A stretch of DNA of 64,000 nt. Source: JBIQJD01 sp044507695 (GTDB lineage Bacteria > Bacteroidota > Ignavibacteria > Ignavibacteriales > Ignavibacteriaceae). The notes beneath the pieces are model-generated. The model made no database searches. It saw only the letters and a list, made by a program, of their open reading frames with translations, and was not told the origin of the DNA. Shown here piece after piece: positions 1-9,557 of the stretch. How positions within the stretch are numbered: the stretch's first letter is position 1; every line of letters begins with the position of its first letter. The position numbers and the translations under genes are program-made. The stretch is from NCBI GenBank assembly GCA_044507695.1, contig JBIQJD010000012.1, positions 41,154-105,153 on the forward strand. The letters are read 5' to 3'.

Positions 1-534
1 AGATTTTTCGTAGAAATTATTCAATGATTTTACAGTCAGCTCTGTATACTTTTTATATCGTTGTGCAGAATTTTCAAAATCTTCTATTTCAGCTTCAGTA
101 AGATCTCTTATTATTTTTGCCGGAACTCCGCCAGCAAGTTTACCTGATGGAACAACAAATCCCGGAGTAACAACAGCACCTGCTGCAACCATAGCTTGCT
201 GTTCAATAACAGCTCCATCAAGAATTACTGCACCCATTCCAATTAAACATAAATCTTGCAGCGTACATCCATGCAGCGTAACAGAATGCCCGATTGTTAC
301 TTTGTTTCCGATGTTCAACGGAAATTTACCGTTAGTAACATGAAGCATTGAACAATCCTGAACATTTGTCATCTTTCCAATTTTAATGTAATGAACATCT
401 CCGCGGACAACAGTATTATACCAGATGCTTGAATCACTTCCGATTTCAACATTGCCGATAATCTTAACCCCTGATGCAAGAAAAACCGAAGGATCAATCT
501 TTGGAAAGAAATCCAAATATTGAAAAAGTTTCAC
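1..534 (-). CDS. gamma-carbonic anhydrase-like hexapeptide-repeat protein (3' end beyond window)
   Basis: The frame is open from a GTG at 534 to the window edge, giving 178 codons with no stop, so only the last residues can be missing since the family is usually about 170-180 residues. It is a left-handed beta-helix protein of the YrdA/PaaY/gamma-carbonic anhydrase group: it has repeated [LIV]G hexapeptides, VRGDVHYIKIG, TNVQDCSMLHV and IGHSVTLHGC, and a closing VPSGKLAGGVPAKIIRDLT. His in the LHV motif and the two His five residues apart in GHSVTLHG match the three metal ligands of the family. The GTG is the only good start, 8 bases after the upstream stop; the nearby ATGs are out of frame. 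Enzymatic activity cannot be told from sequence, as many members lack tested anhydrase activity. Confidence 0.88.
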   Translation of the reverse strand, partial: MKLFQYLDFFPKIDPSVFLASGVKIIGNVEIGSDSSIWYNTVVRGDVHYIKIGKMTNVQDCSMLHVTNGKFPLNIGNKVTIGHSVTLHGCTLQDLCLIGMGAVILDGAVIEQQAMVAAGAVVTPGFVVPSGKLAGGVPAKIIRDLTEAEIEDFENSAQRYKKYTELTVKSLNNFYEKS

Positions 535-542
535 TTCATCAT

Positions 543-1367
543 TTAGCTGTTGTGTTTTGGTGGTTTCCATCCTTCTCTTTTCCAGTTTTTTAATTCAAGT
601 GTTACATTGCCAATGATTACTTTCATTTTTGCAACTATCGGAATTGAAGCTTCATCATTTGAGAACCAGCCTTCAAAATAACCTGTTAAACCAAAAACGC
701 TTACAAAATCTGTTTCCCCATCAAGCCTAAGACAATCAATATCGTAATCAACTGCATCAATACTAACGGGAATATTTTCCGTGTAAAAATTAATTTTTGT
801 AAATACTTTTTCTTCTTTCACAAAACAAGGCACATTAACGGATTGTTTTTTTCCAAAATTCATTCTTGCATAGTAAAATATGGATAAGCCATCCTGATAT
901 TTTTTCTCAAGAGTTGTGCTTGAATCAGTCCATAATTCATATGGTCTTATCTTACCCTTTCTAACATTTATTTTAGATTTATCATAATCAAAATTATATT
1001 CTGTAAATGTACTGTACTTCTCTTCTTTAACGATGCCGCGGAAAAAAAGTGAGATACATTCTTCTGTTATTTTGCTCTCATAAATCTGATGAAGATTGAC
1101 GAAAGGTATACCTGAATATGAATCAATATAAGCAATTGTTGAGTAGTATGTTTTTCCATTTGATACTTTTTTATCTTTTATTTTAAGCTTCACTTCTCCT
1201 AGTTTTATGAGTGAATAGCTTACCACGTATGTTAGTTCTTCACCTACCTGAAGTTTTTTATTAGAATAAAAACCGGACTCAAAGCTTTTTACTTTGGGAA
1301 AAAGAAATTGTGTGGATATCAATACCACAGTTAAAAATATTATTAAGAATTTAAATGATAATTTCAT
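543..1367 (-). CDS. DUF3108 domain protein, exported
   Basis: A 274-residue protein with an N-terminal hydrophobic export segment (about residues 5-25) followed by a domain beginning LQVGEELTYVVSYSLIKLGE, the typical opening of DUF3108 proteins in Bacteroidota and Proteobacteria. The rest is predicted beta-rich (many alternating polar/hydrophobic stretches). The function of the family is not known; an envelope location is likely. Its ATG overlaps the stop of the S41 protease gene upstream as ATGA, so the two are probably translationally coupled and cotranscribed. Confidence 0.8.
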   Translation of the reverse strand: MKLSFKFLIIFLTVVLISTQFLFPKVKSFESGFYSNKKLQVGEELTYVVSYSLIKLGEVKLKIKDKKVSNGKTYYSTIAYIDSYSGIPFVNLHQIYESKITEECISLFFRGIVKEEKYSTFTEYNFDYDKSKINVRKGKIRPYELWTDSSTTLEKKYQDGLSIFYYARMNFGKKQSVNVPCFVKEEKVFTKINFYTENIPVSIDAVDYDIDCLRLDGETDFVSVFGLTGYFEGWFSNDEASIPIVAKMKVIIGNVTLELKNWKREGWKPPKHNS

Positions 1368-2977
1368 TTAAGCTTTGCCAGATCCTTTGCTTCATCAAAC
1401 AAATTTAATGCACTTTTAACCTGATTATCACTTTCAAGAATAACCGAGTACCAGCCTTTGTTCTTCCAATAGTGGCGTGCAATCTGCGCTTTTAATCTGG
1501 TTCTTATATACTCCTTATCTTCTTTAAATTCATCTTCATTCAGCGGTACATCTTTTGATTTTGCAAACTCAATTAAATTATTTAACTGAGTATCATCAAT
1601 TAAAAATCCTGATTTAAATTTAGAAAGATCATTATCATATTTTTCAGAAATCATTTTATCATTTTGTTCAATAAAGCTAAGCGCAAACAAATAGAAAATA
1701 TTTTTGCTTATAAGATCAGTTGTGAACTTTGTAACTTCGTTTGATTTTAAAATATAGTCCGGAGTAATTCCTCCGCCGCCATAAACAATTCTGCCTGCAT
1801 TAGTTTTATGAACCGGTTTTGTAGTATCTTTCTCTGCAGCATGATTTATATTTTCACCCTCTGATTCATCACGATCATTTACTTCAGAATAATATTCATC
1901 TCTATCCTTCACGTTTTTGTAATCGCGCTGAATTAATCTTCCTGCCGGAGTAAAGTATTCTGAAATAGTTAATCTAACTGCAGAATTATCAGGCAATAAA
2001 AATTGTCTTTGAACAAGCCCTTTTCCGAAAGTAGTTTCACCAACAATTAAACCTCTGTCCCAATCCTGAACTGCACCTGAAACTATTTCACTTGCAGATG
2101 CACTTCCTTTATTTACAAGAATAATGAGTGGAATCTTTTCATACGGCGAAGGTTCTGAAGCATAATATTCTTCATTAAATTCGCTTCTTCTTCCACGAGT
2201 ATAAACTATTTTTTTATTTCCTTCAATAAAAAGATCAGCCATGCGGAATGCCTGGTTTAAATAACCGCCGGGATTCCCTCTTAAATCTAATATAAGCTGC
2301 TTCATTCCATTTTCTTTTAAATCATCAAGAGCATCCTTTACTTCATCGTAGGTTGTTTCAGAATATTTGGAAACAGAGATATAGCCTGTTTTATTATCAA
2401 GCATAAAGTGAGTATCAACAGAGTAAAGCGGAATTTCTGCACGCGTTATTTCAAAAATAATTTTTTCATTCAATCCGGAACGAACAACTGTTACATTAAC
2501 CTTAGTTCCGGCATTTCCCATAAGTTTATCACGCACTTCCTGATTTGTAATTCCAATTACCTCTTTCCCTTCAATCTCAACAATTTTATCACCTGCAAGA
2601 ATACCCACCTGTTCACTTGGCCCGCCGCTTATTGGCGCAATTACAGTAAGTGTATCATCAATAATCTGAAACTCAATTCCAATACCTTCAAAATTTCCTT
2701 TGAAATAATCCTCAACTGTTTCCATTTGTTTTGCAGGAATGTAAACCGAATGCGGATCAAGTTTACCGAGCATTCCGTTTATTGCAGCTTCAACAAGCTT
2801 TTGAGTATCAACTTCTTCTACATAATATTTTTCAGTGAGTGATAAAACTTCATTAAACTTGATAATACTTTCACGCAGGCTGTCTCCGGAGAAAACCTTT
2901 TCAATCTGAATACCGAGCACAATACCCAGCGTAAGTATTATTGCTGCAAAAGGAATCTTAAACTTTTTATAACTCAT
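1364..2977 (-). CDS. S41 family C-terminal processing peptidase
   Basis: A 537-residue carboxyl-terminal processing protease. It has one N-terminal membrane anchor (residues about 8-25), an N-terminal helical region, a PDZ domain (about 95-180, starting GIGIEFQIIDDTLTV) and the S41 catalytic core with LDLRGNPGGYLNQA near 230. The Ser/Lys dyad is S294 in GSASASE and K319 in FGKG, 25 residues apart as in CtpA/D1P enzymes. The product should sit in the periplasm on the inner membrane and trim or degrade substrates from the C-terminus. It overlaps the DUF3108 gene by four bases. Length and motif set are normal for Bacteroidota Ctp proteases. Confidence 0.95.
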   Translation of the reverse strand: MSYKKFKIPFAAIILTLGIVLGIQIEKVFSGDSLRESIIKFNEVLSLTEKYYVEEVDTQKLVEAAINGMLGKLDPHSVYIPAKQMETVEDYFKGNFEGIGIEFQIIDDTLTVIAPISGGPSEQVGILAGDKIVEIEGKEVIGITNQEVRDKLMGNAGTKVNVTVVRSGLNEKIIFEITRAEIPLYSVDTHFMLDNKTGYISVSKYSETTYDEVKDALDDLKENGMKQLILDLRGNPGGYLNQAFRMADLFIEGNKKIVYTRGRRSEFNEEYYASEPSPYEKIPLIILVNKGSASASEIVSGAVQDWDRGLIVGETTFGKGLVQRQFLLPDNSAVRLTISEYFTPAGRLIQRDYKNVKDRDEYYSEVNDRDESEGENINHAAEKDTTKPVHKTNAGRIVYGGGGITPDYILKSNEVTKFTTDLISKNIFYLFALSFIEQNDKMISEKYDNDLSKFKSGFLIDDTQLNNLIEFAKSKDVPLNEDEFKEDKEYIRTRLKAQIARHYWKNKGWYSVILESDNQVKSALNLFDEAKDLAKLK

Positions 2978-2990
2978 TCCGTCTCCGGCT

Positions 2991-4640
2991 TTATAATTTT
3001 AATTCAAGAGTGAAGAGTGCATCAAGTGATTTATTAGTCGTTGATTTTTGTAAACTTTCATTTATATAAAAAAGATTTAAATACATTTTAATTTGTTTTA
3101 CGGGCTCAAAACTTAATGAGAAGGTGATATTCCGTTTGTATTCTAATTCACCATCTAAAAAATGCACTTCATCGGAATCAATAACTCTGTGTCCAAGATT
3201 AATATCTCCGCCGGCATTTTTAGTTACTGTGCCATTTTCATCAACGGGATTTGCACCATGAACTGTGTAACCAAATCCTGCAGATGCAATTAATCTGTTA
3301 AAAAATCTGTAGTTGCACTCAAAATAAAATAGTTCACTGTTTGGCTGCAATTGTGAACTTAAGTTATAACCGAAATTTGTGTAATTGTTCCGAATCAATC
3401 TATGCGTAAAAGTATAAGGTTCAATTCTGAAATAATCAAACCGGAAATCGAGTGGAAGTATTTTGTAGAGATTTGCAGAATAAAATCCGGCGTTTAACAC
3501 AGTTTGATTTCCCCACCATCCGCTTCCTAATTTTCCATAAGATATATCATCAATTAAAATGGAAGCATAAAGGAATAAGCCATCTATACTTTTACTGTAT
3601 GCATCAGCAAATAACATTGCATTGTCTCTGTCCTGATTTGAATGTTCCACTGATTTATAAAATGCAAATGGATTCACGTATGATAAATCAATCGGTCGAT
3701 CCCCGTAAATAACAAGTTCCCCGATTCCAAAACCAAAATGTTTTGAAGGATCAAATCCTATTCTGTGATACCCGATGTATTTTTCTTCAACCACTTCACT
3801 TCCGAAAGTAATTGAGTCCGGTATAAAATAATTTCTTCCGAGCAGTTTACCATGGAAATAGCTGTAGGAAAAGAAATCATATTTTATTTTTAAGGAAAGA
3901 TAATCAAACATGGGGGATGAACTTCCCAAAAAAGATTTAACCGCACCGTAGCCAATATTCATTCTATCTCTGCCAAATTTAAATTTGATTAAATCAAAAT
4001 CAGCGGTGATGTATCCTTCTGTTTCATCAAAGAAAGTTTCCTCGGGTGTTGAATTAAACTTATAGTTATACTTAATATCATTCCGAGCTAACGCAGCTTC
4101 TTTATCTCCAAAAACATTTCCATTTGTTCCTCTCAGGAAAAATCCAATTTTATTTAAAAATGTACCGCGGATTTCACCGCCAATTACACCAACCGGAGTA
4201 AAAAATGAATTATTGTTTTCTAAGGTCCGGTTGATTAATTGTCCTTCTGCAATAAGATTGATAAACAAATTTGCTTTGCCTTCATCATTAAGAAGGAACA
4301 AATATTTTTGTTTTTGAGAAAGCAGATTATACTCCCCTTCTCCAATTATTGATTGTGAATTCTTAAGCGTGCCGTAAAGTTCAATCTCGAATTCTTTTTT
4401 TAAATCATCCAGAATTTTTCTATCTATTTCATCAAGTTTATCAGCTTTCCGGATGATGGAGTGTAAATAAACGGCGGCTTCTTTTCTTGTGATTGGCAGT
4501 TCAAATTTACTGTATCCGGATATGATGTTTAACGCATCCATTCTTTCAAGAAAAAGATAGAGCGGGTTTTCCAAACGAACATATTCTGTTTGTGAAAAAG
4601 CAATAGAAGTTAAGATGAGGAATAAAAATATTTTCTTCAA
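2991..4640 (-). CDS. Wzi-like capsule assembly / outer-membrane beta-barrel protein
   Basis: A 549-residue protein with a short signal peptide ending at AFSQ (about residue 17), a short helical region of S-layer-homology flavour (residues 25-75, GYSKFELPITRKEAAVYL), and then a long beta-barrel region. The central stretch YVNPFAFYKSVEHSNQDRDN and the following IDGLFLYASILIDDI resemble the Wzi/capsule-assembly family found in Bacteroidota, as does the GFGIGELVIYGDRPIDL segment. The last residues LFTLELKL look like a beta-signal. Role in surface polysaccharide attachment is an inference from family; a general porin-like role is the alternative. It precedes a GT2 glycosyltransferase after a 40-base gap in the reading direction of the S41 gene. 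Confidence 0.65.
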   Translation of the reverse strand: MKKIFLFLILTSIAFSQTEYVRLENPLYLFLERMDALNIISGYSKFELPITRKEAAVYLHSIIRKADKLDEIDRKILDDLKKEFEIELYGTLKNSQSIIGEGEYNLLSQKQKYLFLLNDEGKANLFINLIAEGQLINRTLENNNSFFTPVGVIGGEIRGTFLNKIGFFLRGTNGNVFGDKEAALARNDIKYNYKFNSTPEETFFDETEGYITADFDLIKFKFGRDRMNIGYGAVKSFLGSSSPMFDYLSLKIKYDFFSYSYFHGKLLGRNYFIPDSITFGSEVVEEKYIGYHRIGFDPSKHFGFGIGELVIYGDRPIDLSYVNPFAFYKSVEHSNQDRDNAMLFADAYSKSIDGLFLYASILIDDISYGKLGSGWWGNQTVLNAGFYSANLYKILPLDFRFDYFRIEPYTFTHRLIRNNYTNFGYNLSSQLQPNSELFYFECNYRFFNRLIASAGFGYTVHGANPVDENGTVTKNAGGDINLGHRVIDSDEVHFLDGELEYKRNITFSLSFEPVKQIKMYLNLFYINESLQKSTTNKSLDALFTLELKL

Positions 4641-4680
4641 AAAAATACCAGGGTTTATGTTTACTGCAAAGTTAGTAAAT

Positions 4681-5409
4681 CTATCTGACCTGTTCCCATT
4701 CTTTTGAAATGGATTTGTTCTTAAATAAAACTGAAAGGCCGTTTTTAATCCAGAGCCAGGTTACACCGGAATAACCAAATTTACGGTATCGCCGTGGAGA
4801 TTCGTAGATACAAACTTCATCAGAAAAAAGAATTTTACCGGATTTTCTCACACGTCTGAAAAGGTCAAAATCTTCTCCGGCAGCAAGTGCGGTATTGTAT
4901 CCGCCAAGTTTTTTAAACACATCAGAATGAATTATCTGGCATTCACCTCTTCCCATTCCAACACCAATTTTATTGAGAAATTTGAAATATCTGTTATACC
5001 CTGCATGAAAAAGTTTATCAGATAAAATAGCTTCCTGCGGAGAAATTACAACTCTGCAGGTCATGGCAAGATAATCGCTGCCAATAAAATTTTCTTCAAC
5101 ATAATTAAAGAAGTTTATAATATCGGGAAAAATAATATCAGCATTAATGAAAACTAAAATTTCACCTGAAGCAGCAGCAGCGCCTTCATTTCTCCCTTCT
5201 GCAATATTTTGTTTATAATCTTTGTTAAAAATTTTCAGAATATCCGCAGAGTTCGCTGCAATTTCCAGAGTTTTGTCAGAGCTTCCGCCATCTGATACAA
5301 TAATTTCGATTTCGAATTTTTTTCTGAACTCAGAATCGGTTAGTTGATTTAAAATAACAGGCAGCAGTTTTTCTTCATTCAAAGTTGGAATTATTATACT
5401 GTATTTCAA
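4681..5409 (-). CDS. glycosyltransferase family 2
   Basis: A 242-residue GT-A fold transferase. It starts with MKYSIIIPTLNEEKLLPVIL, followed by IIVSDGGSSDKT (nucleotide-sugar binding), GRNEGAAAASGEILVFINAD (with an NAD variant of the DXD metal site) and a GRGECQ...AGEDFDLFRRVRKSGK region that carries the acceptor/catalytic ED motif. It has no clear membrane segment, only a short hydrophobic stretch near WLWIKNGLSVLF at the C-terminus. The donor and acceptor cannot be named. The gene lies 16 bases from the stop of the DUF2279 gene and is probably in the same transcript. Confidence 0.85.
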   Translation of the reverse strand: MKYSIIIPTLNEEKLLPVILNQLTDSEFRKKFEIEIIVSDGGSSDKTLEIAANSADILKIFNKDYKQNIAEGRNEGAAAASGEILVFINADIIFPDIINFFNYVEENFIGSDYLAMTCRVVISPQEAILSDKLFHAGYNRYFKFLNKIGVGMGRGECQIIHSDVFKKLGGYNTALAAGEDFDLFRRVRKSGKILFSDEVCIYESPRRYRKFGYSGVTWLWIKNGLSVLFKNKSISKEWEQVR

Positions 5410-5425
5410 ATCCGTTCCTGAATAA

Positions 5426-6388
5426 TTAAAAAAGAAAAACGAAAAATGCGGTATTGCCGGAGATGCGAATTCCAGGCATCGGAAAGTGAATATAGTTAAG
5501 AGAATTTTTTATGAACTGCCAGACTCCACCATACAAAGGTATCGCTTCAGCATCAAGATCAAGTCCTATATAAAAATTTTTTTGTCCGCCGCCGCTGCCA
5601 TCAAGATTTTTTACTCCTATTCCAGCAGCAATATTAAGCCATTCAGGCCAAGCATTAGAAACAGGTTTGGGAAGAAGATTTTTTACACGCATACTTAACC
5701 AATATTTTTGCCCTTCGTAATCATCAATACTATTACCTTTATGCAATCCATCAATTAATTTTTTAGAAGGATAATAACTGAATTTAACCTGAAAATTTTT
5801 TAAGAACGGAAAATAATATTGGCTTAATGTAAAGCCCGCACCTAAAAAATCAGCGGCAGCATCTCCTGGACTAAAACCCCAATCGGGACCAAATCCATCT
5901 TCAATCTCCACGTACATTTGAAAGGCAAAGGATAAAACACTTCCCCAAATCGCAGCGGTTTCTGATTGCATGTTACCAGCTTCCAGTGCACCTGAAAACA
6001 AATGTGAAAGCAATGCGCCGCCGTAGAAATGTCCAACCTTATCAATCCCTAAAGCGTAAAGAGGATCATTCTGAAAATGGAAAGCAGTTCGCTGATCCTT
6101 CCACCACGCGTTTTGTTGATAAATGTGAACGCCGACTCCAATTGCAAAAGTTGCTGCACCAACTCCGGCTAATGTATTGTAATTAAGTTCAGTTTTAAAT
6201 GGATCGTAATTTAGATTAGCATTTCCTTTATATGGATTAGATAATTTATATCTCTCAACTTTTAAATTGAAAGAAGAATCCCTGATTGGCTGGAGTGATG
6301 CATGTGAAAGTTCTGCAGTATTATTATTCTGTGCCATAATTGCCATTGAAGCAATCAGAACAATGAATACAATTTTGAATCTAATCAT
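5426..6388 (-). CDS. DUF2279 (YfiM-like) exported protein
   Basis: A 320-residue protein with an N-terminal signal segment (residues 5-19, ending MAIMAQ). The core has DKVGHFYGGALLSHLF, YVEIEDGFGPDWGFSPGDAAADFLGAG and PFLKNFQVKFSYYPS, the conserved parts of the DUF2279 family, to which E. coli YfiM belongs. The Asp/His-rich DKVGH and DAAAD motifs lie in hydrophobic surroundings, so a membrane-associated fold is likely. The C-terminal end is hydrophobic and aromatic. No biochemical role is known for the family. Confidence 0.75.
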   Translation of the reverse strand: MIRFKIVFIVLIASMAIMAQNNNTAELSHASLQPIRDSSFNLKVERYKLSNPYKGNANLNYDPFKTELNYNTLAGVGAATFAIGVGVHIYQQNAWWKDQRTAFHFQNDPLYALGIDKVGHFYGGALLSHLFSGALEAGNMQSETAAIWGSVLSFAFQMYVEIEDGFGPDWGFSPGDAAADFLGAGFTLSQYYFPFLKNFQVKFSYYPSKKLIDGLHKGNSIDDYEGQKYWLSMRVKNLLPKPVSNAWPEWLNIAAGIGVKNLDGSGGGQKNFYIGLDLDAEAIPLYGGVWQFIKNSLNYIHFPMPGIRISGNTAFFVFLF

Positions 6389-6457
6389 TTATAATGATCT
6401 GTTTAATTGATGTAACTTATCCATTAGTTTTTTAAGATTGTAGTCATTGAACAATCT

Positions 6458-7966
6458 CTATTTAACTTCCGGTTTCATCTGCGGAAAGAAAATTACATCA
6501 CGTATTGAAGATTGATTTGTCAGAAGCATCACAAGCCTGTCGATTCCAATACCAAGTCCGGCAGTAGGCGGCATTCCATATTCAAGTGCACGGATAAAAT
6601 CATTATCAATTCTGTGTGCTTCTTCATCCCCTGCTTCACCCAGTTTTACCTGTTCTTCAAATCTTGCTTTCTGATCAATCGGATCATTCAATTCAGAAAA
6701 TGCATTTGCAATTTCTCTGCCTGCAACATAGGCTTCAAAGCGTTCTACAAGTCCGGGTTTTGATCTGTGTTTTTTTGCAAGCGGAGAAAGCTCAAGCGGA
6801 TAATCAATTACAAAAGTTGGCTGAATTAATTCCGGCTGAACAGTAACGCTGAATATTTCATCAATCAGTTTTGGTTTGGTTTCAATGTTTTTTATTTCAA
6901 TACCAAGTTTTTTAGCCGCATCTTTTAATTCCTGAATTGAAGCTGTTAAAACATTTAAACCGGTTTTTTCCTCTATAGCTTCAATCATTGAAACTCTCTG
7001 CCACGGAGATTTGAAATTGATCTGATGTTCTTCATAAACAAAATTAAAAGTGCCAAAAACTTCTTCACAAATTGTTGTAATCATTTTTTCAACATAGTTC
7101 ATCATCCATTCATAATCTTTGTAAGGAACATAAAGCTCCATCATTGTAAATTCCGGGTTATGTGTTCTATCCATTCCTTCATTACGAAAATCTTTGCTTA
7201 TCTCATAAACTCCGTTAAAACCTCCGACTATTAATCTTTTAAGATATAATTCATCCGCAATCCTCAGGTAAAGTGTTGTATCAAGCGTATTGTGATGAGT
7301 TATAAACGGACGAGCTGCAGCACCTCCATACAACGGCTGAAGAATCGGTGTTTCAACTTCAAGGTAACCGCTTTCATCAAGAAATTTTCTCATTGCTGAA
7401 ATTATTCGGCTTCTTTTTATGAATACATCTTTGATATGTGGATTAACAATTAAATCAACATAACGCTGGCGATAGCGTAATTCTTTATCGGCGAACTGAT
7501 CATGAATGATTTTATTTCCCTGCTCATCAACTGTTTCTTTGGGAACAGGCAACGGTCTTAATGATTTAGAAAGAAGAGTTAGTGATGTAACGTGAACTGA
7601 AATTTCACCCGTTTTAGTTTTAAAAGTATATCCTTCAACTCCAATAATATCGCCAATATCGAGAAGCCGGAATGCATCGTAAGAATCACCGATATCATCC
7701 TTCCGAAGATAAACCTGTATTCTTCCATTTGAATCCATAAGGTGTGCAAATGATGCTTTACCCATCCTGCGGATTGCCATTATTCTACCGGCAATTTTTA
7801 CGGTTCTTTTTTCATCATCTTTATAATTATTTTTTATATCAGCAGAATCAGAATCAACATCAAAGCTGTAAGCAAAGGGTTCAAAACCTTTTGCTTTCAG
7901 TTCTTCTAATTCTTCATATCTTCTTTTAATTAATACATTAATATCTTGTGGTGTATTGGTATCCAA
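6458..7966 (-). CDS. lysS: lysyl-tRNA synthetase, class II
   Basis: A 502-residue class II synthetase that charges tRNA-Lys. The N-terminal OB-fold anticodon-binding domain spans about residues 55-160 (VKIAGRIMAIRRMGKASF). The catalytic domain has motif 1 (FLDESGYLEVETPILQP), motif 2 (DFRNEGMDRTHNPEFTMMEL) and motif 3 (GLGIGIDRLVMLL), with the family ending DVIFFPQMKPE. Length is standard. A strong Shine-Dalgarno, AGGAGGAATA, sits just before the ATG. It follows dacB by 37 bases. Confidence 0.98.
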   Translation of the reverse strand: MDTNTPQDINVLIKRRYEELEELKAKGFEPFAYSFDVDSDSADIKNNYKDDEKRTVKIAGRIMAIRRMGKASFAHLMDSNGRIQVYLRKDDIGDSYDAFRLLDIGDIIGVEGYTFKTKTGEISVHVTSLTLLSKSLRPLPVPKETVDEQGNKIIHDQFADKELRYRQRYVDLIVNPHIKDVFIKRSRIISAMRKFLDESGYLEVETPILQPLYGGAAARPFITHHNTLDTTLYLRIADELYLKRLIVGGFNGVYEISKDFRNEGMDRTHNPEFTMMELYVPYKDYEWMMNYVEKMITTICEEVFGTFNFVYEEHQINFKSPWQRVSMIEAIEEKTGLNVLTASIQELKDAAKKLGIEIKNIETKPKLIDEIFSVTVQPELIQPTFVIDYPLELSPLAKKHRSKPGLVERFEAYVAGREIANAFSELNDPIDQKARFEEQVKLGEAGDEEAHRIDNDFIRALEYGMPPTAGLGIGIDRLVMLLTNQSSIRDVIFFPQMKPEVK

Positions 7967-8003
7967 TTATTCCTCCTAAAATTTCCGCGTAAACTGCGGT
8001 TTA

Positions 8004-9557
8004 TTATTTTCTTTTGAAATTTGCTAATCTTAAACAGACAAGATCCTGCAGATTTTCTGCAAGCTTTACAGGTACATTAAAATTATTTACAAACAATACA
8101 AAAGCAATAAGTTCATTATCACCAGTATAAGCATAACCCGCAAGCGATCTTACATTGCCCAGGAAACCTGGTTTTGCTCTTATCTTGCCTTCCGCTCTCG
8201 TATTTTTCATGCGTGTACCTAGTGATCCATCTAATCCGGCAATTGGTAATGAGTTATAAAATGGAATGAAATATTTACTCTTGTACATGTAATTCAAAAG
8301 AGTAAGTGTTTGCCTGGGTGAAACAAGATTCAACCTTGATAAACCGCTTCCATCAACTATAACCATGCCTTCGGGATTTATTCCCATCTCACGGAAAATT
8401 TCTTCAGAAGCAGAAATACCATTAGCCGCAGTGCCGTAATATTCTTTCTCCATTCCAATTGTTTTTAATAATTGTTCCGCGAAAAAATTCTGGCTGTTCT
8501 TATTAATTACTTTTACTATATCGCTGAGCGGAAATGATTTATACTCAAGCAGCAATTCCATGTTAGAGTAATTTAAAGGATTTTCAATCTCATCAACATC
8601 AACAGGATATCCTTTAACAACAATTCCTTTTTTCTCCAGAACATCTTTTAAAATTACCATTGCATATTGTGTTGGATTATTAACTGTTACAAAAGTTTTA
8701 ACAGTATCAGAATTCACCTTTATTGTACCGAAGACATTAACAACGTTTGTTCCACGTTCTCTGTAAACACTTATTGAGGTTACGGAATCACGCGGAACGG
8801 TAACTACATTATTTAATACGATGATATATTTTGTATCAGGTTTTATTGTAATAACGGATGAGAGATTATCTTTATTAACGCTTACAAAAATATCAACTGT
8901 GTTATCATTAAAAGCTATTGCACCAGAAGGAGCACTGTACCAGTAGCTTTCATAATCCCATTGCCAGCCTGTGCCAAGACCTTTATCATCAAATTCATCA
9001 TCATCACCAATAATATTTCCGGAAATTTCATCAATTCCAATTTCAAGCAGCGAATCAGCCCAGCGATTGAAGACAGCAAACATATCATTGTTATAAAATC
9101 GGCCGGAGATAGTTGGATCACCATAACCCTTAACAACAAGATCTCCCAATAGGATTGATCCATCAATTTTTCCGTTTGCATATAATTCTGTTGTATAGCG
9201 GTAATCGCTGCCAAGTGAAATTAATCCGGCTGATGTAGTAAATAACTTTAAAGTAGATGCAGGAATAAAAAGTTTATCTTCATTTCTTTTATAAAAGTAC
9301 TCACCTGTTTCAAGTGATTGAATAATCACTCCCCAATTAGCATTACTGAAATTTGGATCGTTAAATATATCTTCCATCTGTGTCCAGAATTCAGATATAG
9401 TTGAATAAGAATATTTGGGGATTGAATCTGACTCAGTGTTTTGTGGAAGAGCGGAAACAGAAAATAAAAGTATTAGAAACAGAACAAGTTTTCCAGACAG
9501 TTTATACCAAACTCTCTCTTCTTCTTCAAAACCATAAAAATCCTGATTATCCGCCAT
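8004..9557 (-). CDS. dacB: D-alanyl-D-alanine carboxypeptidase/endopeptidase (PBP4, S13 family)
   Basis: A 517-residue low-molecular-weight penicillin-binding protein acting on periplasmic peptidoglycan crosslinks. A hydrophobic export segment spans about residues 23-37 and is preceded by 22 cytoplasmic-looking residues. The active-site set is S101-T-L-K104 (SxxK) and S355-Q-N357 (SxN). Where family members have K[TS]G, this protein reads K462-P-G464 (AKPGFLGNVRSLAGY). The large insertion between SxxK and SxN is the class C feature. The start overlaps the end of rluB by 11 bases; no better internal ATG is seen before the hydrophobic segment. Confidence 0.92.
   Translation of the reverse strand: MADNQDFYGFEEEERVWYKLSGKLVLFLILLFSVSALPQNTESDSIPKYSYSTISEFWTQMEDIFNDPNFSNANWGVIIQSLETGEYFYKRNEDKLFIPASTLKLFTTSAGLISLGSDYRYTTELYANGKIDGSILLGDLVVKGYGDPTISGRFYNNDMFAVFNRWADSLLEIGIDEISGNIIGDDDEFDDKGLGTGWQWDYESYWYSAPSGAIAFNDNTVDIFVSVNKDNLSSVITIKPDTKYIIVLNNVVTVPRDSVTSISVYRERGTNVVNVFGTIKVNSDTVKTFVTVNNPTQYAMVILKDVLEKKGIVVKGYPVDVDEIENPLNYSNMELLLEYKSFPLSDIVKVINKNSQNFFAEQLLKTIGMEKEYYGTAANGISASEEIFREMGINPEGMVIVDGSGLSRLNLVSPRQTLTLLNYMYKSKYFIPFYNSLPIAGLDGSLGTRMKNTRAEGKIRAKPGFLGNVRSLAGYAYTGDNELIAFVLFVNNFNVPVKLAENLQDLVCLRLANFKRK

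Noticed and set aside
2408..2842. A 144-codon rightward frame inside the S41 protease gene
   Set aside because: It is fully inside a well-supported gene on the other strand and shows the Asn/Phe/Cys-rich bias of an antisense shadow.
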